DNA of 64,000 nt from JAJPKK01 sp963800215 (GCA_963800215.1 CAWCZY010000011.1:8135-72134); one strand, 5' to 3'; positions 27,837-37,897 are shown, counted from the stretch's first letter. The notes: generated from the letters alone by a model not told the origin. A program made the numbers and translations.

Positions 27837-28337
27837 TCAGGGAGCGGCGGCGGTGCGCGGCACGTGCAGCGTCATGAGTATGATCGGGGCCCCGGTCGGG
27901 GTGATCTGGTGAGGCGTGTTTTGCGGTACGACGAGAAAATCGCCCTTGCTGATCGCCTGGGAGGTGCCGCCGGCGATGGTCGTGCCGGTCAGGTTGGCCG
28001 CGTTGGTCCGCTTTTCGTCCGTCAGCTTGCCGCCGGTGACGATGGTGCCCGCGCCCTCGATCACGTACATGACTTCCGCCTCGGTCTCATGCAGCGCCGC
28101 GGGCGCCATGGCCGTGCGGTATTCGAGGCTGGCGCGATAGGGCGCCAGTAGCAGGATCGGTTCGGCGATCAGCGGCTGATTTTCCTTGCGGTCGGCCTTC
28201 GCCTTGGCGATCAACCCCACGACGTCGCTGGAGGTGGCGAAGGTCTTTATGTTCGGGCCGGACTCGCCGACCACTTGCGCGAACGCGCAAGGTATTGTCG
28301 CGATGAGAATCGTCAAAGCCAGAAATTGCGAGCGCAT
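27837..28337 (-). CDS. Exported cupin-domain protein
   Basis: The product has 166 residues from an ATG at 28337 with GGGAGGAAT upstream. A signal peptide (MRSQFLALTILIATIPCAFA) is followed by a single cupin: LHETEAEVMYVIEGAGTIVT, GDFLVVPQNTPHQITPTGAP and LMTLHVPR. The metal-ligand pattern is partly kept (HxxxxE and the second H in TPHQI). It resembles small periplasmic cupins that bind ligands or act as dioxygenase-like proteins. Its function is not assigned. Confidence 0.85.
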   Translation of the reverse strand: MRSQFLALTILIATIPCAFAQVVGESGPNIKTFATSSDVVGLIAKAKADRKENQPLIAEPILLLAPYRASLEYRTAMAPAALHETEAEVMYVIEGAGTIVTGGKLTDEKRTNAANLTGTTIAGGTSQAISKGDFLVVPQNTPHQITPTGAPIILMTLHVPRTAAAP

Positions 28338-28456
28338 GTATTCCTCCCATTGTCGATTTTGTCGTCTCTGCCGCAAGATAACAGCCCTGGTGGGACAGGC
28401 AAGCAGTGATCGGGAGGCGGCGACAAAAGAGACGATTGCCGGACTCCTGTTCCGAT

Positions 28457-29425
28457 CTACCGGAGCCAACTGAACGCGAGCAGCATGAGAGCGTAAGCGG
28501 CGATCACCAGCGCCGCCCCGGCGACCTGCAGCCGCCGCACGTTCGGACCCTGCGGCGCAAGCCACCAAATGAACCATCTACTCGTCCACGGCACCAGATA
28601 GTTCAACAGCAGGATGCTCACGACGTTGCCGATGAACAGCGCGATCGCGAACGGCAAGCCGGCACGGCCGGTCAGGTACGGCGTTTGCACGAAGGTGCTG
28701 AACAGGAACGCCACCGGATAGAGCAAAAGCAGCACCAGCATGTTCTGCTTCCAGGCCGCGGCCCGGGAAGCACCCGCCTTGACGGGAAACCATTGGTCGA
28801 AGCCGGTTCGGGCGATACGGGCCGTGAACGCCTCGGTGAAGGCGTCCGCCTCCGGCAGGAGCTTTTGGCGTTCCGGCGAGTTGAGCCATCTCTGGAGGTT
28901 GGCTTCCGTGTCGAAGCGCACGATGGAGAGCCAATGGTCCTGCACACCCGGTATCGGCGGTTCGCAGCGGTGACCCTGGAAGCCGGGCGCCTTGGACTGA
29001 GCGGCGGCAATGCGCCGCTCCCAGGCGCGATGGGCGGCCTCGTGGCCGGGCTTGATGCGCGTCGACATGACCGCCGAAACCGGGCTCGGCAACACGCCGG
29101 CCTCACCGTCGGTGACGATGTGGACATCGTCGCGGCCGACCAGCATCGGGGCTACGTCTTGCAGCCGCTTCTGCCGCTGCTCAGAATAGAGCCACGCGAC
29201 GGCCGCCTCGGTGCTGACGAACCGCTGCAGGATGACCCAGTCGACCTGCACCGGCGGCGACGGCGGCATCACCGTGCGTTCGATGAAGCCCGGAAACGTA
29301 GCGACGATCGCGCTGGTCTCGGCCTGCCACGCCGCAAAGGCGTCGGTGCTCTCCGGCCGCACCCGAGTTTGTATGACGATGGTGACGTTGCCTTTTCCGG
29401 CGGCGGTGCTCTCCATGCCGGTCAT
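28457..29425 (-). CDS. Membrane protein with two antibiotic biosynthesis monooxygenase (ABM) domains
   Basis: The product has 322 residues. Two ferredoxin-like ABM domains occur in tandem, about 13-105 (VTIVIQTRVRPESTDAFAAW) and 115-205 (AVMSTRIKPGHEAAHRAWER). Three membrane helices follow in the C-terminal 110 residues (MLVLLLLYPVAFLFSTF; ALFIGNVVSILLLNYLV; LQVAGAALVIAAYALML). ABM domains include small-molecule oxygenases and haem-degrading enzymes. Fusion to a membrane anchor makes this one look like a sensor or membrane enzyme. It precedes no obvious partner and sits between the importer and the molybdenum enzymes. Confidence 0.85.
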   Translation of the reverse strand: MTGMESTAAGKGNVTIVIQTRVRPESTDAFAAWQAETSAIVATFPGFIERTVMPPSPPVQVDWVILQRFVSTEAAVAWLYSEQRQKRLQDVAPMLVGRDDVHIVTDGEAGVLPSPVSAVMSTRIKPGHEAAHRAWERRIAAAQSKAPGFQGHRCEPPIPGVQDHWLSIVRFDTEANLQRWLNSPERQKLLPEADAFTEAFTARIARTGFDQWFPVKAGASRAAAWKQNMLVLLLLYPVAFLFSTFVQTPYLTGRAGLPFAIALFIGNVVSILLLNYLVPWTSRWFIWWLAPQGPNVRRLQVAGAALVIAAYALMLLAFSWLR

Positions 29426-29498
29426 GCTAGCTGTCCCGTTTCGGAGAAGATACCGCCCGGGGGGAATGGGAGATGTGGAAACCGCATCCTGGCCGCGA

Positions 29499-31794
29499 TT
29501 ACGCCGGCCCGCGCCGCAAAATCTCCCGCAGCCGCTGCGGGGTCACCGGAAGCCGCGTCACCGCGCCGGGCATGCCGATGGCGGCGTCGATGGCGCTGGC
29601 GATGGCGGCGCCGACGGCGTTGACGCCGGCCTCGCCCGCGCCCTTCAGTCCCAGCGGATTGAGCGGGCTCGGCGCATCCTCGGTGATGACCACTTGCAGC
29701 GCGGGGACCTCGCGGGCTGTCGGCATGAGATAGTCGGCGAAAGTCACGGCCAGCGGCTCGCCGCGCTCGTCGTAACAGAATTCCTCCAGCAGCGCGCCGC
29801 CGAGACCCTGGGCGAACCCGCCGGCGATCTGGCCTTCGACCAGCATCGGATTGACCGCCTTGCCAATGTCGTAGGCGACGAGAAAGCGCTCGACCGCAAC
29901 GCCGCCGGTGGCGCGATCGACCCGCACCACGGCGATGTGGACGCCATAGGGATAGTTCATGTGGTCGCAAAAGAACCAGCCGTCCGCGGCCAGCCCCGGT
30001 GCACGGGTGCCGCGCAGCTTCGAAGTCGGCGCCAGCGCCTGGGCGACCGCGCCGAGCGACACCGACGCGCCGACGGAGTCCCTTGCCACCACGGCGCCGT
30101 CGACGATGTCGAGCCGGTCCGCCGGCCGTTGCAGCATCTCGGCGGCGACGGCGAGCGCTTTCGCGCGCACCTCGCACGCGGCAATGCGGGTCGCCGATCC
30201 CGTCATCACGGTGACCCGGGAGGCGAATGCGCCCATGCCGAAATCGATCCGGTCGGTCTGGCCATGGGTGACGCGCACGCGCTTGTAGTCGACGCCGAGC
30301 GCGTCGGCGCAGATCTGCGCCACCGCGGTCTCGACGCCCTGCCCCACCGACGCCGCGCCGGTGACGACCTCGACGGCGCCGGAATGATCGACGACCACCC
30401 GCACGCCGTCGAACGGGCCGAGGCCGCTCTTCTCCACGAACAGCGCGAGACCGGCGCCGACCGCCTCGCCTTGCGCCCGTCGGCGGCGCAGGTCGGCTTG
30501 CAAGGTGTTCCAGTCCACCGCAAGCAGGGCCTTGTCGAGCAGTCCGGCGTAATCGCCGGAGTCTAGCACGATGTCGGCGCCCAGCGTCGCGAACGGCCGC
30601 GCATACGGCATCTCGGACTTGTCGATCAGGTTGCGGCGGCGCAGCTCGATCGGATCGAGCCGCAGGCGCGCCGCAATGGCGTCCATCATGCGTTCGCGCG
30701 CAAACGTCGTCTCATAGCGGCCGGGCGCGCGGTAGGTACCGCCCGGCGTCTTGTTGGTGAGGCGGATGTGGCCGACGGCGCGATAGGCCGGCACACGATA
30801 GGGCCCCGGCAGCATCGCGGCCGCGAGGTCGGGCACAGTCGCCGCATGGGTGCGGACATAGCCGCCCTGGTCGTGGAAGAATTCGTCGTCGAGCGCGAGC
30901 AGGCGGCCTTGGGCGTCGACCGCGGCGCGCAGACGGTGATGCTGCTGGCGCGAATGGTTCGCCGCGATCAAATGCTCGCGCCGGTCCTCGATCCATTTCA
31001 CCGGCACGCCGAGCCGCAGCGCGGCGAGGCACACCAGCACGTCCTCGGGATAGAGCTCGCCCCGGACGCCGAAGCCGCCGCCCACATGGCCCTCATGCAG
31101 GTGGACCGACGAAGGCGGGCGGCCCAGCATGCGCGCGATGGCGTCGCGGTTCGAATGCGGCACCTTCGCCGCGCCGTGCAGCTCGAGGATGTCGCGCGCC
31201 GCATCGTAGCGGGCGATCGCGCCGCGGGTCTCCATGGGCACGCCGGAGTGACGGCCGATCTCGACGGCGAGTTCGACCACCGCGTGGGCGGAACGCAACG
31301 CGCCGTCGAGGTCGCCATAGGCCTTTTCGACGATCCCCGCCTCGGTGGAGCGGCCCGGCTCGAACGCCCCGACCGGGCCGCAGGCATCGAGCAAGGCCGG
31401 CAGCTCCTCGATCGCGACGGCGACCAGCTCGGCGGCATCCTCGGCGACATAGGGATCGGCCGCGAACAAGGCGGCCACGGGGTCGCCGACATAACGCACG
31501 CGATCCGACGCCAGGATGGTCTGGCGATAGGCCGCGAGGCTCTCGATCCGCGACAGGCGAAAATCGATCGGCGGAATGTCGGCAACGTCGCGCGCAGGTC
31601 CACACCGCCGCCACTTCCGGCACCGCCAGCGCCGCGGTCGTGTCGATCGCGACGATCCGGCCATGCGCTACCTGCGACCGCACCACGCGCATGTGGAGCT
31701 GATGCGGGAAGGCGATGTCGGCCGCAAACATGCCGCATCCAGTGACCAGCGGGCGGTCTTCCAGGCGCGGCACCGAACGTCCGACGAAGCCCAT
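29499..31794 (-). CDS. Xanthine dehydrogenase-family molybdenum-binding subunit A (one frame change)
   Basis: With one extra base removed near 31596 the product is about 764 residues: MGFVGRSVPRLEDRPLVTGC at the N-terminus, the aldehyde-oxidase a/b hammerhead region, GHVGGGFGVRGELYPEDVLV, the substrate-channel loop GGTYRAPGRYETTFARERMM, and the catalytic glutamate in LKGAGEAGVNAVGAAI. Such subunits bind molybdopterin cytosine dinucleotide and hydroxylate or oxidise organic substrates. They normally need a 2Fe-2S subunit and often a FAD subunit. Neither is encoded here. Subunit B lies 5 bases upstream and is a distant paralogue. Confidence 0.88.
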
Positions 31795-31799
31795 GGCGC

Positions 31800-34130
31800 C
31801 TACATCCGCTTCGCCCAGGCGCGCAGCGCGGCGCGGATGCGCTGCGGGGTCGCCGGGAATTCGTCGATGGAGACGCCGAACGGCGCCAGCGCATCGTTGA
31901 CGGCATTGACGATGGCCGCGGGCGCCCCGATAGCGCCACCCTCGCCGAGGCCCTTGGCCTTGGTCACCGATGCCGAGGTCAGGGTCTCGCGATGATGGAT
32001 ATCGATGGCCGGCATCTCGTGCGCGGTGGGCAGCAGGTAGTCCGCAAGCGTCGCGGTGAGGATATTGCCGGTTTCGTCATAGATGATTTCTTCGAGCAGC
32101 GCATTGGCGAGGCCCTGGGCGACACCGCCGTGAATCTGGCCGTCGACGATCATCGGATTGATGAGGCGGCCGGCATCTTCCGCGACCACGAGTTTTTCGA
32201 CGACGACTTTTCCGGTCTCGACATCGACCTCGACGATGGCGATGTGGCAGGCATTCGAAAACGTCCCCGGCGGATCATAGGTCGCGCTCTCGGTGAGCCC
32301 CGGCGTTAGCTCGCCGGCAAAGCGCGGGGTCTGGTGATAGGCCGCTCGCGCCAGCGCCGTGATCGCGATGGCGCGGTCGGTGCCGGTGACCCGCGCGCTG
32401 CCGTGCTCCAACACGATGTCGTCGGCCGCCGCTTCGAGGAGATGCCCGGCCATGACTCGCAGCTTGGCGCTGATCTTGCGCGCCGCCAACAGGCTGGCAC
32501 CGCCGGCGATCACCAGCGAGCGGCTGGCGAAGGTCCCCCAGCCATAGGGCGTGCGATCGGTGTCGCCGTGGACGATCCTGACGCGGTCGGGGGTCACGCC
32601 GAGTTCGTCGGCGATGATCTGCGCCAAGGTGGTGCGCAGGCCCTGCCCATGTGGGGAGGCGCCGATGCGCGCTTCGACGAAGCCGGAAGGGTCCATGGCG
32701 AGGTCGACGGTCTCCCAGCCCGGCGTCACTTCCATGCCGCGCGCGGCAAAGGCCGGCGTGCCGTAGCCGGTACGCTCGGAAAAGGTCGAGATGCCGAGAC
32801 CGAGATGGCACCCGGCGGCGCGCGCCTTGGCCTGCCGCGCCCGGAACGCGGGAATGTCGATGGCGTCGACGGCAGCATCCATGGTCTCGACATAGCTCGC
32901 GTCGTCGAACACGAGCCCGGTAACCGAAGTATAGGGAAATGTCCGGATCAGGTTGCGGCGGCGGATCGCGACGGGGTCGATCGCGAACGCGGCGGCGGCC
33001 GTGTCCATCAGCCGCTCCATGGCGAAGGTGATGGCCGGCCGCGACACCCCGCGATAGGGCGCCATCGGGCAGGTGTTGGTGGCGACACCGCGGGCGCGGC
33101 AGGCATATTCGCGCACGTCATAGGGGCCGGGTAATTCGGCCAGGGCCATCAGCGGCTCGACGCCGCAGGTGGTTGGATAGCAGGAATAGGCGCCGATATT
33201 GGCGACCACTTCGGCATCGAGCCCGACCAGCCGCGCCTGCGCGTCGAAGCTGCCTTCGAGCAGGATGTGCTGGTCGCGGCTGTGATAGCAGGCCGTGAGG
33301 TTCTCGCGGCGGTCCTCGGTCCAGGCGACGGTGCCGCGCAGCCGGCGCGCCAGCCACGTCACCAGCACGAATTCCGGGCCGAGCGACATTTTCTGGCCGA
33401 ACCCGCCGCCCACGTCCGGGGCGATGACGCGAAGGCTGGATTCGGCAATCCCGATCGCATCGGCGATGGCGGTGCGCATAAGATGCGGCATCTGGGTCGC
33501 GCAGGTGAGCGTGATGCGGTCGTCTGCGGGATCGTAGGCGGCGTGCGCGGCGCGCGGCTCCAGCGGCGAGGCGTTCTGGCGGCGCGAGCGGATCGCGACC
33601 TTCACCCGGCGCGATGCCGCGGCCACCGCCGCATCGAAGCCGGGCGTCCGCACGCGGCCCTCGACGATCACATTGCCGTGGGGACCGCCATGGACCAGCG
33701 GCGCATGCTCCGCCAATGCCGCCAGCGCATCGACCACGGTCGGCGCCTCCTCGATCTCGACGGCGACCTGCTCGGCGATATCTTCCGCGGCTTCCCGTGA
33801 CGGCGCCACCACGGCCGCGATCGGCTCGCCGACGAAGCGCACGGCGTCCTTGGCGAGGAGGGGCTGGGCGATCGGTACATAGTCGAACTTGTGCAGCATC
33901 GGCACGATCGGCGGCAACGCGGCGACATCGGCTGCGGTGATCACCACCGCACCGGCCGGCGAAGATATGCCCACGATCCGGCCGCAGGCGACCGGGCTGC
34001 GGACGAACCGCACCCAATGCGACGCCGCGAGATCCCCGGAGAAGCGTCCCCGCCCCGTGACCAGCGCGGGATCCTCGAACCGCGGGATCGGCCGCCCGAC
34101 GAATCCGCCGCTCTTTTCGTGGGAGGTCAT
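31800..34130 (-). CDS. Xanthine dehydrogenase-family molybdenum-binding subunit B
   Basis: The product has 776 residues in an intact frame: GGFVGRPIPRFEDPALVTGR, APDVGGGFGQKMSLGPEFVL with the cofactor-contacting Gln, NTCPMAPYRGVSRPAITFAM, and the catalytic glutamate in KAKGLGEGGAIGAPAAIV. It is a second, differently tuned large subunit next to A (loop PYRGVSRP against TYRAPGRY). The two may form a heteromer in which each contributes to one enzyme, or be two separate enzymes sharing small subunits encoded elsewhere. It is probably co-transcribed with A and lies downstream of UbiD across a palindromic repeat. Confidence 0.9.
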   Translation of the reverse strand: MTSHEKSGGFVGRPIPRFEDPALVTGRGRFSGDLAASHWVRFVRSPVACGRIVGISSPAGAVVITAADVAALPPIVPMLHKFDYVPIAQPLLAKDAVRFVGEPIAAVVAPSREAAEDIAEQVAVEIEEAPTVVDALAALAEHAPLVHGGPHGNVIVEGRVRTPGFDAAVAAASRRVKVAIRSRRQNASPLEPRAAHAAYDPADDRITLTCATQMPHLMRTAIADAIGIAESSLRVIAPDVGGGFGQKMSLGPEFVLVTWLARRLRGTVAWTEDRRENLTACYHSRDQHILLEGSFDAQARLVGLDAEVVANIGAYSCYPTTCGVEPLMALAELPGPYDVREYACRARGVATNTCPMAPYRGVSRPAITFAMERLMDTAAAAFAIDPVAIRRRNLIRTFPYTSVTGLVFDDASYVETMDAAVDAIDIPAFRARQAKARAAGCHLGLGISTFSERTGYGTPAFAARGMEVTPGWETVDLAMDPSGFVEARIGASPHGQGLRTTLAQIIADELGVTPDRVRIVHGDTDRTPYGWGTFASRSLVIAGGASLLAARKISAKLRVMAGHLLEAAADDIVLEHGSARVTGTDRAIAITALARAAYHQTPRFAGELTPGLTESATYDPPGTFSNACHIAIVEVDVETGKVVVEKLVVAEDAGRLINPMIVDGQIHGGVAQGLANALLEEIIYDETGNILTATLADYLLPTAHEMPAIDIHHRETLTSASVTKAKGLGEGGAIGAPAAIVNAVNDALAPFGVSIDEFPATPQRIRAALRAWAKRM

Positions 34131-34138
34131 GACCGCAG

Positions 34139-34254
34139 GCCCCCTCCCCCTTCTTCAGGGGGAGGGTTGGGGAGGGGGTCCCGCTGACTCGCCCCAAGCG
34201 CCGCACTTGCCTCCCGCGATCCCCTCCCCACCCCTCCCCTTTTCAAGGGGAGGG
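34139..34254. repeat. Nested palindromic repeat, family B (GGGGAGGG type)
   Basis: The left arm has CCCCTCCCCCTTCTTCAGGG followed by GGAGGGTTGGGGAGGGG, and the right arm has CCCCTCCCCACCCCTCCCCT followed by TTTCAAGGGGAGGG. The arms pair with each other and each also folds alone. It separates the UbiD gene from the molybdenum subunit genes and could act as a transcription punctuation signal. Confidence 0.8.
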
Positions 34255-34353
34255 AGCACGCGCCTCGCAGCTCGGAAATATGAACGCTATCGAGAACTGC
34301 CATCGACTCCGTTCCGGCGGAACCCACACTGAGCTTCACCGCTTGCGCGCCTC

Positions 34354-35946
34354 TCACTTCACAGGCGGCTTGGCCGCGAATTTCGAGCCGCGCACGCACA
34401 TGCGGCCGCGCGGGTCCTGCCACAGCTTTTCCATCGCATGCAGGTGCCCGATCGCGCGCGCGATGGTGCGGAAATCATAGCTCGAGAAGCGCTCGGCGAT
34501 GTCGGTGTAGTAGAGCGGCTCCTTGTCGATGGCGACGAGGATATCGGCGGCGAGCTTGGCGACAGCGGCTTCGTCGCCGGCGGTGCCGCCGGGGTCGGCC
34601 TTGCCCTTGACGTAGTCGTCGATCCTGGCGCGCTCCGCATAGGCATAGGTGATGCGCTCGTAATGCTCCGTCGGGATGCCTTCGGGGATGGTCGCGTCGA
34701 TGCCGACCTTGGCGCCGGTGGGCACCACGCCGAAACCCTGGGGCAGGCTGGGGTCGAGGGGCTTCGCCCGTGCATTGGTGACGATCATGACGTCCTTGTC
34801 GCCCTGGACGCGGGTGGCGATCGCCCATTCCACGTCGGTCGGGTCGAAGATGTCGATGTCGTCGTCGACCACCACGACGTGCTTGAGGTCCATCACCGAA
34901 AGCGCGGCGAGCAGCGCGTTCTTGCCCTCGCCGGGGTTCTTCTTGATGGAGATCACCGCATGCCAGAACGCGCAGCCGCCCAGCGTGACGTTGATGTCCT
35001 TCACCTGGACGCCGGCGGTCTTGAGCGCCTGGCGGATTTGCGCATAGCGGGTCGGTGCCGCCAGCCAGGTATTCTCCCACGGCATATGGAGGTTGTAATA
35101 GATCGCATCCTTGCGCATCGAGATCGCCTTGATACGCACCAGCGGATTCCAATGCAGTCCGCCCATCAGGCGGGTGAATTCGCCGAACCGCCCCTCCGGC
35201 CAGGTCCAGCCGGTCGGCAGGATTTCCGCCTCCAGCACGATCTCGGCATCGGCGATATAGGGCACGTCGATGGTCTGGCACGGCGCCAGCTCCACCGGCA
35301 CGCCGCGCAGGCCGCCGGCGATCGCCATCTCGTCGACGCCGAGCGGTGCGCGGTAGCCGGACCCCGTGATCTCGATCGGATGGGTGCCGATGCTGATCGA
35401 GATCGGCAGCGGCTCGCCGCGGGCAAGCGCACGCTGGGCGAACAGGCGCATGTTGTTGGGCGTCACGATGTCGATGCCGGTGAGGCTCTTCTCCTTGACG
35501 ATGAACCGGTAGACGCCGCTGTTGACGCCGAGCTCAGGATCGCGCGCGATCACCACGCCGGCGGTGATCATCGGGCCGCCGTCATAGATCGACGACATCG
35601 GGATCGGCAGCTTGTAGAGATCGACGTCGTCGCCGACATAGGTGACTTCGCGGGTCGGCGACGATCGCACCTGCCGGGGCGGGATCGGCTTGTCGATCGC
35701 CGCCTTGAGCTTGTGCTCGATCTCGCCATAGTTGTCGCAGCCGAGCGCCATGGTCGCGCGCTCCCGCGAGCGGATGATGCCCGACACCACCGGCATGTCG
35801 TAGCCGATCACGTTGTGGAAAAACAACGCGGTGCCGGCCTGGTCGACCAGCGTCGCGATGTGGCGGATGTCCACCGGCTGGTGCAGGTCGACGAGCTCGC
35901 CGGTCTGGCGCAGACGGTCGAGGAACTGACGGAAGTTTTCCTGCAT
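34354..35946 (-). CDS. UbiD-family prenylated-FMN-dependent (de)carboxylase
   Basis: The product has 530 residues starting MQENFRQFLDRLRQTGELVD. It has the prFMN/metal-binding features of the family: GVNSGVYRFIVKEKSLTGID, PWENTWLAAPTRY, and the catalytic region PEGRFGEFTRLMGGLHWNPL with the key glutamate. Family members reversibly decarboxylate aromatic or alpha,beta-unsaturated acids in the cytoplasm. The cofactor needs a UbiX flavin prenyltransferase, which is not in this window. With a CoA ligase, thioesterase and MDR dehydrogenase nearby, it likely serves breakdown of an aromatic or unsaturated acid (inference). Confidence 0.92.
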   Translation of the reverse strand: MQENFRQFLDRLRQTGELVDLHQPVDIRHIATLVDQAGTALFFHNVIGYDMPVVSGIIRSRERATMALGCDNYGEIEHKLKAAIDKPIPPRQVRSSPTREVTYVGDDVDLYKLPIPMSSIYDGGPMITAGVVIARDPELGVNSGVYRFIVKEKSLTGIDIVTPNNMRLFAQRALARGEPLPISISIGTHPIEITGSGYRAPLGVDEMAIAGGLRGVPVELAPCQTIDVPYIADAEIVLEAEILPTGWTWPEGRFGEFTRLMGGLHWNPLVRIKAISMRKDAIYYNLHMPWENTWLAAPTRYAQIRQALKTAGVQVKDINVTLGGCAFWHAVISIKKNPGEGKNALLAALSVMDLKHVVVVDDDIDIFDPTDVEWAIATRVQGDKDVMIVTNARAKPLDPSLPQGFGVVPTGAKVGIDATIPEGIPTEHYERITYAYAERARIDDYVKGKADPGGTAGDEAAVAKLAADILVAIDKEPLYYTDIAERFSSYDFRTIARAIGHLHAMEKLWQDPRGRMCVRGSKFAAKPPVK

Positions 35947-36094
35947 CGACGGGGCTCCGCAACGGCGTGGTCGGCCGAACCGGTGAAGGTAATGACCGCA
36001 CGCCCCCGGGGCAACTCACCGTTTTCGTTGCGCACGGCAAGGAGTCCGGGCTAATGGAGCCCTACACCCCGTACCGCCAACCGACGAGAATTCG

Positions 36095-37099
36095 ATGAAA
36101 GCTTTGCTGTTGCGCCGCCACGGCGGATTGCAGGACCTGGAAGTGGTCGACGATCACCCGATGCCGCGGGCGGCCGAGGGCTACGTGGTGATCAAGGTGA
36201 AGGCGTCGTCGTTCAACTACCATGACGTGTTCACGGTTCGCGGCATGCCCGGCATCAAGGTGCCGCTGCCGGTCGTCCTCGGGCTCGACATGGCCGGCGA
36301 GATCGCCGAGGTCGGCCCGGGCGTCACCGGCTGGAAGCCGGGCGACCGCGTCCTCGTCAATCCCGTCAACAAGAAAAAGGGATTGATGGGCGAGATGCTC
36401 GACGGCGGCATGGCGGAATATTGCGCGGTCGCGGCCGACCAGCTGGTCGCGATGCCGGCCGATGTCAGCTTCGCCGAGGCCGCCGCGCTTCCGGTCGCCT
36501 ACGGCACCGCACACCGCATGCTGATCACCCACGACACCATCCGCAAGGGCGAGCGGGTCCTGGTGCTGGGCGCGAGCGGCGGCGTCGGCACCGGCTGCGT
36601 CATCCTCGCCAAGCATCTCGGCGCCGAGGTCATCGCCTGCGCCAGCAGCGCGGAGAAGATGGAGCGCCTCAAGCAGCTCGGCGCGGACGAGGTGATCAAC
36701 TACCAGGAGGTCGATTTCTCCAAATGGGCGATCGAGCGCTACGGCAAGCCGCAGCGCCGCAGCTATGAGGGCGGCGTCGACGTCGTCATCAATTTCACCG
36801 GCGGCGACACTTGGCAGCCCTCACTGCGCTGCCTCAAGCGCGGCGGTAAGCTCCTGGTATGCGGCGCCACCGCCGGCCACGATCCGAAGGAGGACTTGCG
36901 TTATGTCTGGACCTTCGAACTCAAGATCATCGGTTCAAATAGCTTCTATGACGAGGACCTCAAGGGCCTGATGGACCTGATCGCCCAGGGCAAGATGAAG
37001 CCGGTGATCGACAAGGTGCTCCCGCTCGAACAGGCCGCCGAAGGCTTGCGGCTGATCCAGGACCGCGAAGTCATCGGCAAAGTCATCGTGACGCCGTGA
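36095..37099 (+). CDS. Zinc-type/MDR alcohol dehydrogenase family oxidoreductase
   Basis: The product has 334 residues: MKALLLRRHGGLQDLEVVDD, the GroES-like domain with SSFNYHDVFTVRGMPGIKVP and LGLDMAGEIAEVGPGVTGWK, then the NADP-binding motif LVLGASGGVGTGCVILAKHL. It has no cysteine cluster for structural zinc, and the first catalytic cysteine position is Asn (FNYHD), as in quinone-oxidoreductase-like members. It is divergent from UbiD (148 bases between starts). An enoyl or quinone reductase role on a UbiD product is possible but unproven. Confidence 0.88.
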   Translation: MKALLLRRHGGLQDLEVVDDHPMPRAAEGYVVIKVKASSFNYHDVFTVRGMPGIKVPLPVVLGLDMAGEIAEVGPGVTGWKPGDRVLVNPVNKKKGLMGEMLDGGMAEYCAVAADQLVAMPADVSFAEAAALPVAYGTAHRMLITHDTIRKGERVLVLGASGGVGTGCVILAKHLGAEVIACASSAEKMERLKQLGADEVINYQEVDFSKWAIERYGKPQRRSYEGGVDVVINFTGGDTWQPSLRCLKRGGKLLVCGATAGHDPKEDLRYVWTFELKIIGSNSFYDEDLKGLMDLIAQGKMKPVIDKVLPLEQAAEGLRLIQDREVIGKVIVTP

Positions 37100-37133
37100 C
37101 CGCGCCAACGCCGCCACGGCCGCAGCACCTCTT

Positions 37134-37247
37134 CCCCCTCCCCTTGAAAAGGGGAGGGTTGGGGAGGGGATCGCGGGCGGCCGACTCAGCGCCCGCGGAG
37201 CGTCTGCGGACCCCCACCCCGACCCTCCCCCTCAAGAAGGGGGAGGG
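37134..37247. repeat. Nested palindromic repeat, family B (GGGGAGGG type)
   Basis: The left half carries CCCCTTGAAAAGGGGAGGGT followed by TGGGGAGGGG, and the right half carries CCCCCACCCCGACCCTCCCC then CTCAAGAAGGGGGAGGG. It lies between the dehydrogenase and thioesterase genes, which are on the same strand, so it may attenuate or process their shared transcript. Confidence 0.8.
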
Positions 37248-37279
37248 AGCCAGCGCTGGCGTCTGCTCGAGGAGACCTC

Positions 37280-37714
37280 ATGCCTGAACAGATCACGTCT
37301 GAAGAGATTACGCTGGAGCGCGTTCAGGAGCTCATCACGCGCGGGCCGTTCCATCGCTGGCTGGGCCTCAAGGTCGTCGCCGTGCATGACGACGGCATCG
37401 AGCTGACCGCGACCTGGCGGGAGGAATGGGTGGTCAATCCCGACCGCGGCTACACCCATGGCGGCGTGCTCGCCACCCTCGTCGACCTCGCCGCCGACTG
37501 GGCGATGGTGAAGAAGATCGGCCGCGGCGTCCCCACCATCGACCTGCGGGTCGACTATCACGCCGCCGCCATGCCCGGCGATCTCACCGCGCGCGGCAAG
37601 GTGGTGCGGCTCGGCGGCCAGTTCTCGACCGCGGAAGCCCACATCCACGACGCCAAGGGCAAGCTCATCGCGAGCGGCCGGGGCACCTATTTCACCGCGC
37701 CGCCGAAAGCGTGA
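37280..37714 (+). CDS. PaaI-like hotdog-fold thioesterase
   Basis: The product has 144 residues, MPEQITSEEITLERVQELIT at the start. The hotdog core has HRWLGLKVVAVHDDGIELTA and the motif NPDRGYTHGGVLATLVDLAA with the HGG(V) turn typical of PaaI/4HBT acyl-CoA thioesterases, then VPTIDLRVDYHAAAMPGDLT. It hydrolyses CoA thioesters, probably aromatic or short-chain. It lies near a CoA ligase, consistent with recycling CoA in the same pathway. Confidence 0.9.
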   Translation: MPEQITSEEITLERVQELITRGPFHRWLGLKVVAVHDDGIELTATWREEWVVNPDRGYTHGGVLATLVDLAADWAMVKKIGRGVPTIDLRVDYHAAAMPGDLTARGKVVRLGGQFSTAEAHIHDAKGKLIASGRGTYFTAPPKA

Positions 37715-37743
37715 CGCTCGTGCTGACGGTTATTTGGTTTCGA

Positions 37744-37861
37744 TGTCATGCTCCGCGAAAGCGGGGCATCCAGTAAACCCGGGTGCCATCGGTCGAACTC
37801 ATGCTGTGCCCAAATCGCGTTACCGTGATTACTGGATCGCCCGGTCAAGCCGGGCGATGAC
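37744..37861. repeat. Palindromic intergenic repeat, family D (GGATCCAGTAA type)
   Basis: The left part has GTCATGCTCCGCGAAAGCGG then GGCATCCAGTAA, and the right part has TTACTGGATCGCCCGGTCAA then GCCGGGCGATGAC. The outer ends GTCAT/ATGAC and inner CATCCAGTAA/TTACTGGATC pair. Each arm holds its own small hairpin. It lies upstream of the CoA ligase gene and ends 36 bases before its start. Confidence 0.75.
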
Positions 37862-37897
37862 AGCAATAAAATTCGAGCATTAGAGAACAGGACCCGC

